Source: Pseudomonas sp. MWU16-30317 (lineage in GTDB: Bacteria > Pseudomonadota > Gammaproteobacteria > Pseudomonadales > Pseudomonadaceae). Taken from it: DNA of 64,000 nt. The notes under the pieces are model-generated. The model searched no databases. It saw nothing but the letters and a program-made list of their open reading frames with translations, and had not been told where the DNA came from. Each line of letters starts with the position of its first letter. Position 1 is the first letter of the stretch. The position numbers and the translations under genes are program-made. Shown here piece by piece: positions 60,913 through 64,000 of the stretch. The stretch spans positions 62,001 to 126,000 of the forward strand of contig NZ_JAIWJA010000010.1 in the NCBI RefSeq assembly GCF_020515695.1. The letters run 5' to 3'.

Positions 60913-61058
60913 ATTCAATCCGTTAGCGGGTTACAGTGACAAAGGTCGCATTATACGGGGCGGTGTCGGCACCACCAGTCCTTCGGCGTGCGGTCGCGCA
61001 CACGCTATGGGGTAGGACAGCGCCAGCGACGCGGTTCTCCGTCGAGAATGCATGTATG

Positions 61059-61087
61059 TGACTGAAAATGTCGTAACAGTCAGTTAC
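61059..61087. promoter_or_regulatory. Palindromic site between gpsA and the hybrid kinase gene
   Basis: tgactg and cagtca are separated by 12 bases, and a second small palindrome, gtaac-agtca-gttac, overlaps it. It lies about 120 bp before the kinase gene in a 296-bp divergent region that otherwise shows no gene. Possibly an operator. Confidence 0.35.
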
Positions 61088-61208
61088 CATGCTTCATAAA
61101 TCTTTGTGGACACACTGCTGTCGTGCAATCCCACCCCCTTCATTCCCCTCGTTCATCGAGCGTCCCTGGCGTCGATCCCGTTGTCGTGGGCGTTGATCGG
61201 AGGCGCCG

Positions 61209-63134
61209 GTGAAGCTGCGGCGCAAGTGGGATATCCATACCCGCACCCAGCTGATCAGCCTGGGCCCGGCGATCTTGCTGACGCTGCTGTTGATCTGTTT
61301 TTTCACCTTCGTCCGCATCCAGGACCTGCGCCAGGAACTCAACCACACCGGCCAGTTGATCGCCAACCAGTTGGCCCCCGCCTCCGAATACGGCGTAGTG
61401 ACGGGTAACACTGACGTGCTTGAAGCACTGATGAACGCCACCCTGGCGATTCCCCATGTGCGTTTCCTGGAAATCCAGAATGCTCAGGACCGCATCCTCG
61501 CCTACGTCGAGCAGCCCAGCGAAGGCGACACGCCGTCCCGACGCATCGAGGTGTTCCAGGCTCCCATTCGCCAGCAGCGCAACGCTCTCAAGGACGCCAC
61601 CGAGCGCGGCGTGCCACCCAGCGAGATCAGCGGCGAACTGCCCGAGTATCTGGGTCGAGTGATTGTCGGCATGTCGGATGACGCGTTCAGCCAGCGCCAG
61701 CAGGAGATCGTCCTCAAGGCCGGTGTGCTGGCGCTGTTCGCCTTGATTCTGACTTTCCTGCTGGCCCGGCGCCTGTCCCGCGACCTGTCACAACCGATCA
61801 GCGACATGAGCGCCGCCGTCACTGCCATTCGCGAGGGCGACTTCCAGGCCGTACTGCCGGTACCCCCTGGCGATACCGAGCTGGGCGAACTGGCGCGCCA
61901 CCTCAACGAACTGGCCACCGGGCTGCAGCAAGCCAGCCACGAGCAGCGCGTGGCCATGGACGAACTCATCCATACCCGCGAAGAAGCAGAACGCGCCAAC
62001 AGCGCCAAATCGGAATTCCTGGCGATGATGAGCCACGAATTGCGCACACCCATGAACGGCGTGCTGGGCATGCTGCAGTTGCTCGAAACCACACAGATGA
62101 CCGACGAGCAGAAGGAATATGCCGCGCTGGCGACTCAATCGACCGAACACTTACTCAAGGTCATCAACGACATTCTCGATTTCTCGCGTATCGAGCGCGC
62201 CAACCTGGAACTGGAACACATCGCTTTCGACTTGCCGCAACTGATCGAACTGATTGCCCAGCCCTTCCGCCTCGATGCCGAGCAGCGCGGGCTGCGCCTG
62301 GAGCTGGAAATCGGTGCAGCGTTGCGTGGCGTGCACGTCGCCGGCGACCCGACGCGCATCCGGCAGATACTGGTCAACCTGATCGGCAACGCGTTGAAGT
62401 TCACCGAGGCGGGCCATGTGCGTATCGAAGTCTCCAGCCAGGCGTTGGACCACGACCTGATCTGGCTGACCTGTACGGTGAGCGACACTGGCATCGGTAT
62501 CAGCGCGCAGAACCTCGAATCGATGTTCGTCGCCTTCCGCCAGGCCGACAGTTCGATTTCCCGGCGCTACGGCGGCACCGGCCTGGGCCTGCCGATCGCG
62601 CGCAACCTGGCCGAGCGCATGGGCGGCACCCTGCATGCCGACAGCGAGGTCGGCCAGGGATCCACCTTTACCCTGGAACTGCCGCTGGCATTGAGCAACC
62701 CGCCGCTGGTGGTTAGCCTGCCAGCGCCCGCACGATCGAGTCCCAACGATGGCACCAAGACCATCGGGACCGGCCTGCACGTGCTGCTGGTGGAAGACAA
62801 TCCGGTCAACCAGACCGTTATCGAAGCCATGCTGCGCAGCCTGGGCTTCACCGTCAGCGTGGTCGGCGATGGCGCCCAGGCAGTGACGGAAGTATCGCGT
62901 TTGCGCTTCGATGCGGTACTGATGGATTGTCGTCTGCCGGTCATCGACGGATACGAAGCCACACGCAGAATTCGTCTGCTAACGTTGCATAACGACGTTC
63001 CTGTCATTGCACTCACCGCCAACGCGCTGCATGGCGATCGGGAAGCCTGTATCGACGCCGGGATGAACGATTACCTGGCCAAACCGTTCAAACGCAGCGA
63101 TCTGTTGCTGATCCTGCAGCGCTGGATATCCTGA
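61209..63134 (+). CDS. Hybrid sensor kinase, PA1611-like (RetS/GacS-network candidate)
   Basis: A 641-residue membrane hybrid kinase. Two transmembrane helices (about 18-40 and 170-192) bracket a periplasmic domain; a HAMP segment follows. HisKA has His276 in MMSHELRTPMNGVLGM, the HATPase domain has NLIGNALKFT, DTGIGIS and GGTGLGLPIARNLAERMGG, and a receiver domain ends the protein with Asp573 in AVLMDCRLPVIDGYEA and Lys in LAKPFKRSDL. There is no Hpt domain, so phosphate likely passes to a separate Hpt protein. It begins with GTG. In P. aeruginosa the PA1611 hybrid kinase occupies the same place next to fabA and interacts with RetS and HptB. Confidence 0.9.
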   Translation: MKLRRKWDIHTRTQLISLGPAILLTLLLICFFTFVRIQDLRQELNHTGQLIANQLAPASEYGVVTGNTDVLEALMNATLAIPHVRFLEIQNAQDRILAYVEQPSEGDTPSRRIEVFQAPIRQQRNALKDATERGVPPSEISGELPEYLGRVIVGMSDDAFSQRQQEIVLKAGVLALFALILTFLLARRLSRDLSQPISDMSAAVTAIREGDFQAVLPVPPGDTELGELARHLNELATGLQQASHEQRVAMDELIHTREEAERANSAKSEFLAMMSHELRTPMNGVLGMLQLLETTQMTDEQKEYAALATQSTEHLLKVINDILDFSRIERANLELEHIAFDLPQLIELIAQPFRLDAEQRGLRLELEIGAALRGVHVAGDPTRIRQILVNLIGNALKFTEAGHVRIEVSSQALDHDLIWLTCTVSDTGIGISAQNLESMFVAFRQADSSISRRYGGTGLGLPIARNLAERMGGTLHADSEVGQGSTFTLELPLALSNPPLVVSLPAPARSSPNDGTKTIGTGLHVLLVEDNPVNQTVIEAMLRSLGFTVSVVGDGAQAVTEVSRLRFDAVLMDCRLPVIDGYEATRRIRLLTLHNDVPVIALTANALHGDREACIDAGMNDYLAKPFKRSDLLLILQRWIS

Positions 63135-63292
63135 AACGCGTCATTACCGCCTTGGGCGAGCCCTTCTGCGCCCTGCTACGCAGACACATCGGCGGGCATT
63201 AGCGCTAAACGGCTGCCACCAGGTGACGAAAATGTTAGAGTACGGGAGTCTTTGACATTTACTTGGACCAAAAAAAACGTCCGAAAAACCAT

Positions 63293-63321
63293 TTCAGTGC
63301 ACACCTGTACATTCGTATACT
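63293..63321 (+). promoter_or_regulatory. Candidate promoter of fabA
   Basis: TTCAGT and TATACT lie 17 bases apart, about 120 nt before the fabA start, within the 308-bp gap after the kinase gene. This gap contains no gene. Small imperfect palindromes (such as gtacattcgtatac) overlap the -10 box and could be an operator, as unsaturated-fatty-acid genes are often controlled by TetR-type repressors, but I cannot assign one. Confidence 0.4.
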
Positions 63322-63442
63322 CTGTGCTGTGACTTTCATCATTACGCAATAGTCTATGTACAGGCTGCCGACTCGGCCTTCATCCAACGGGTCGATCGGG
63401 AAGATTTGCCCCCTGCCAGGCAGGGACTATTGAGGAGCTCGC

Positions 63443-63958
63443 ATGACCAAACAAAACGCCTTTACCCGGGAAGACCTGCTGCGCTGCAGTCGCGGTGAGC
63501 TGTTCGGCCAAGGTAATGCGCAACTGCCCGCCGGCAACATGCTGATGGTGGATCGCATCACTCATATCAGCGAAGAAGGCGGTGCATACGGCAAAGGTGA
63601 ATTGGTCGCCGAGCTGGATATCAACCCGGACCTGTGGTTCTTCGCCTGCCATTTCGAAGGCGACCCGGTAATGCCGGGCTGCCTGGGCCTCGACGCCATG
63701 TGGCAGTTGGTCGGCTTCTTCCTCGGCTGGCAGGGTTTGCCTGGTCGCGGTCGCGCACTGGGCTCGGGCGAAGTGAAATTCACCGGTCAGGTACTGCCGA
63801 CCGCCAAGAAGGTCACGTACAACATCCAGATCAAGCGTGTCATGAAGGGCAAGCTGAACCTGGCAATCGCCGATGGTACTGTCAGCGTTGACGGTAAGCA
63901 GATCTACACCGCCGAAGGCCTTCGGGTCGGCGTGTTCACATCCACCGAAAATTTCTAA
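63443..63958 (+). CDS. fabA: 3-Hydroxydecanoyl-ACP dehydratase/isomerase
   Basis: FabA dehydrates beta-hydroxydecanoyl-ACP and isomerises the trans-2 to the cis-3 product, the entry to unsaturated fatty acids in the FabA/FabB pathway. The 171-residue protein starts MTKQNAFTREDLLRC and has the catalytic histidine in WFFACHFEGDPVMPGCLGLDAMWQ-like region (HFEGDPVMPG near residue 70) and the aspartate in GLDAMWQLVGF near residue 84. GAGGAGC precedes the ATG. fabB follows after 11 bases, in the normal operon. Confidence 0.97.
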   Translation: MTKQNAFTREDLLRCSRGELFGQGNAQLPAGNMLMVDRITHISEEGGAYGKGELVAELDINPDLWFFACHFEGDPVMPGCLGLDAMWQLVGFFLGWQGLPGRGRALGSGEVKFTGQVLPTAKKVTYNIQIKRVMKGKLNLAIADGTVSVDGKQIYTAEGLRVGVFTSTENF

Positions 63959-63969
63959 GGGTTATCCGC

Positions 63970-64000
63970 ATGCGCCGCGTCGTTATCACTGGTCTGGGCA
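63970..64000 (+). CDS. fabB: 3-Oxoacyl-ACP synthase I (start only; runs off the window)
   Basis: Only about ten codons remain (MRRVVITGLG), matching the FabB N-terminus. It follows fabA in the standard fabAB operon and would elongate the cis-3 intermediate. Identification relies on position and these residues. Confidence 0.85.
   Translation, partial: MRRVVITGLG

Noticed and set aside
1..64000. Possible prophage, insertion sequence, CRISPR or defence island
   Set aside because: No integrase, transposase, repeat-spacer array, restriction or toxin-antitoxin gene is seen; gene content is core chromosomal throughout.

Overview
The window is ordinary chromosomal DNA of a Pseudomonas, most likely of the fluorescens/putida lineage. 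The evidence is the high-GC, densely packed coding, the cmaX-crfX-cmpX-sigX-oprF locus, the outer-membrane lipoprotein gene oprI, fabA-fabB preceded by a PA1611-like hybrid kinase, a tesA/ABC/greB neighbourhood in the P. aeruginosa PA2853-PA2859 order, and REP-type repeats of the fluorescens/putida style. I see no prophage, insertion sequence, integrase, CRISPR array or defence island.

Layout. 0-2 kb: molybdenum-cofactor genes (moeA-moaB on the minus strand, mobA divergent), a small YgdI/YgdR-type lipoprotein and tRNA-Pro(CGG) with its own terminator, followed by about 450 bp of large inverted repeats. 2.6-9.1 kb: an RNA pseudouridine synthase, a glutaredoxin-like protein, the ammonium transporter amt, a DUF883/YqjE/YqjK-like membrane triad, an EAL phosphodiesterase and dgt. 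9.4-16.1 kb: a NarL-type response regulator, a membrane sensor with no visible output domain, yggL, dacB and a CHASE-PAS-GGDEF cyclase. 16.3-26.2 kb: rlmKL, rmf, pyrD, oprF-sigX-cmpX-crfX-cmaX, rraA and an alpha/beta hydrolase. 26.4-35.4 kb: ppsA/ppsR, pabB, cysH/cysB, a universal stress protein, a DAHP synthase and a GNAT protein. 35.9-45.8 kb: oprI beside an L,D-transpeptidase, tesA/ABC exporter, greB, doxX, an mltF-like lytic transglycosylase and tatD. 45.9-51.3 kb: the MoxR-DUF58-TgpA operon, a small lipoprotein and a patatin-like lipase. 51.4-55.2 kb: an orphan kdpE with a leftover kdpD tail, an OmpR/EnvZ-type two-component pair and an EF-hand protein. 55.3-64 kb: an AI-2E family transporter, a DUF4892 protein, two overlapping alpha/beta hydrolases, sixA, a DUF4389 protein, gpsA, the hybrid kinase and fabA-fabB.

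How the genes work together. Several sets act on the cell envelope: oprF/oprI, the L,D-transpeptidase, dacB, the lytic transglycosylase, the SigX cluster and fabAB. Several handle second messengers or phosphorelays: an EAL protein, a GGDEF protein, four response regulators or kinases, and SixA. Sulfur, aromatic and gluconeogenic metabolism are represented by cysH/cysB, aroF/pabB and ppsA/ppsR.

No wholly new system is evident. The best leads are the decayed kdp locus (a 3' remnant of kdpD plus an intact kdpE), the Ser-rich five-loop EF-hand protein beside a two-component system, the sensor lacking an output domain next to a lone NarL regulator, the pair of 43-nt inverted repeats downstream of tRNA-Pro, and a perfect aatgtatc/gatacatt palindrome upstream of the two-component pair. 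All product names come from reading the translated sequences; no database search was run.
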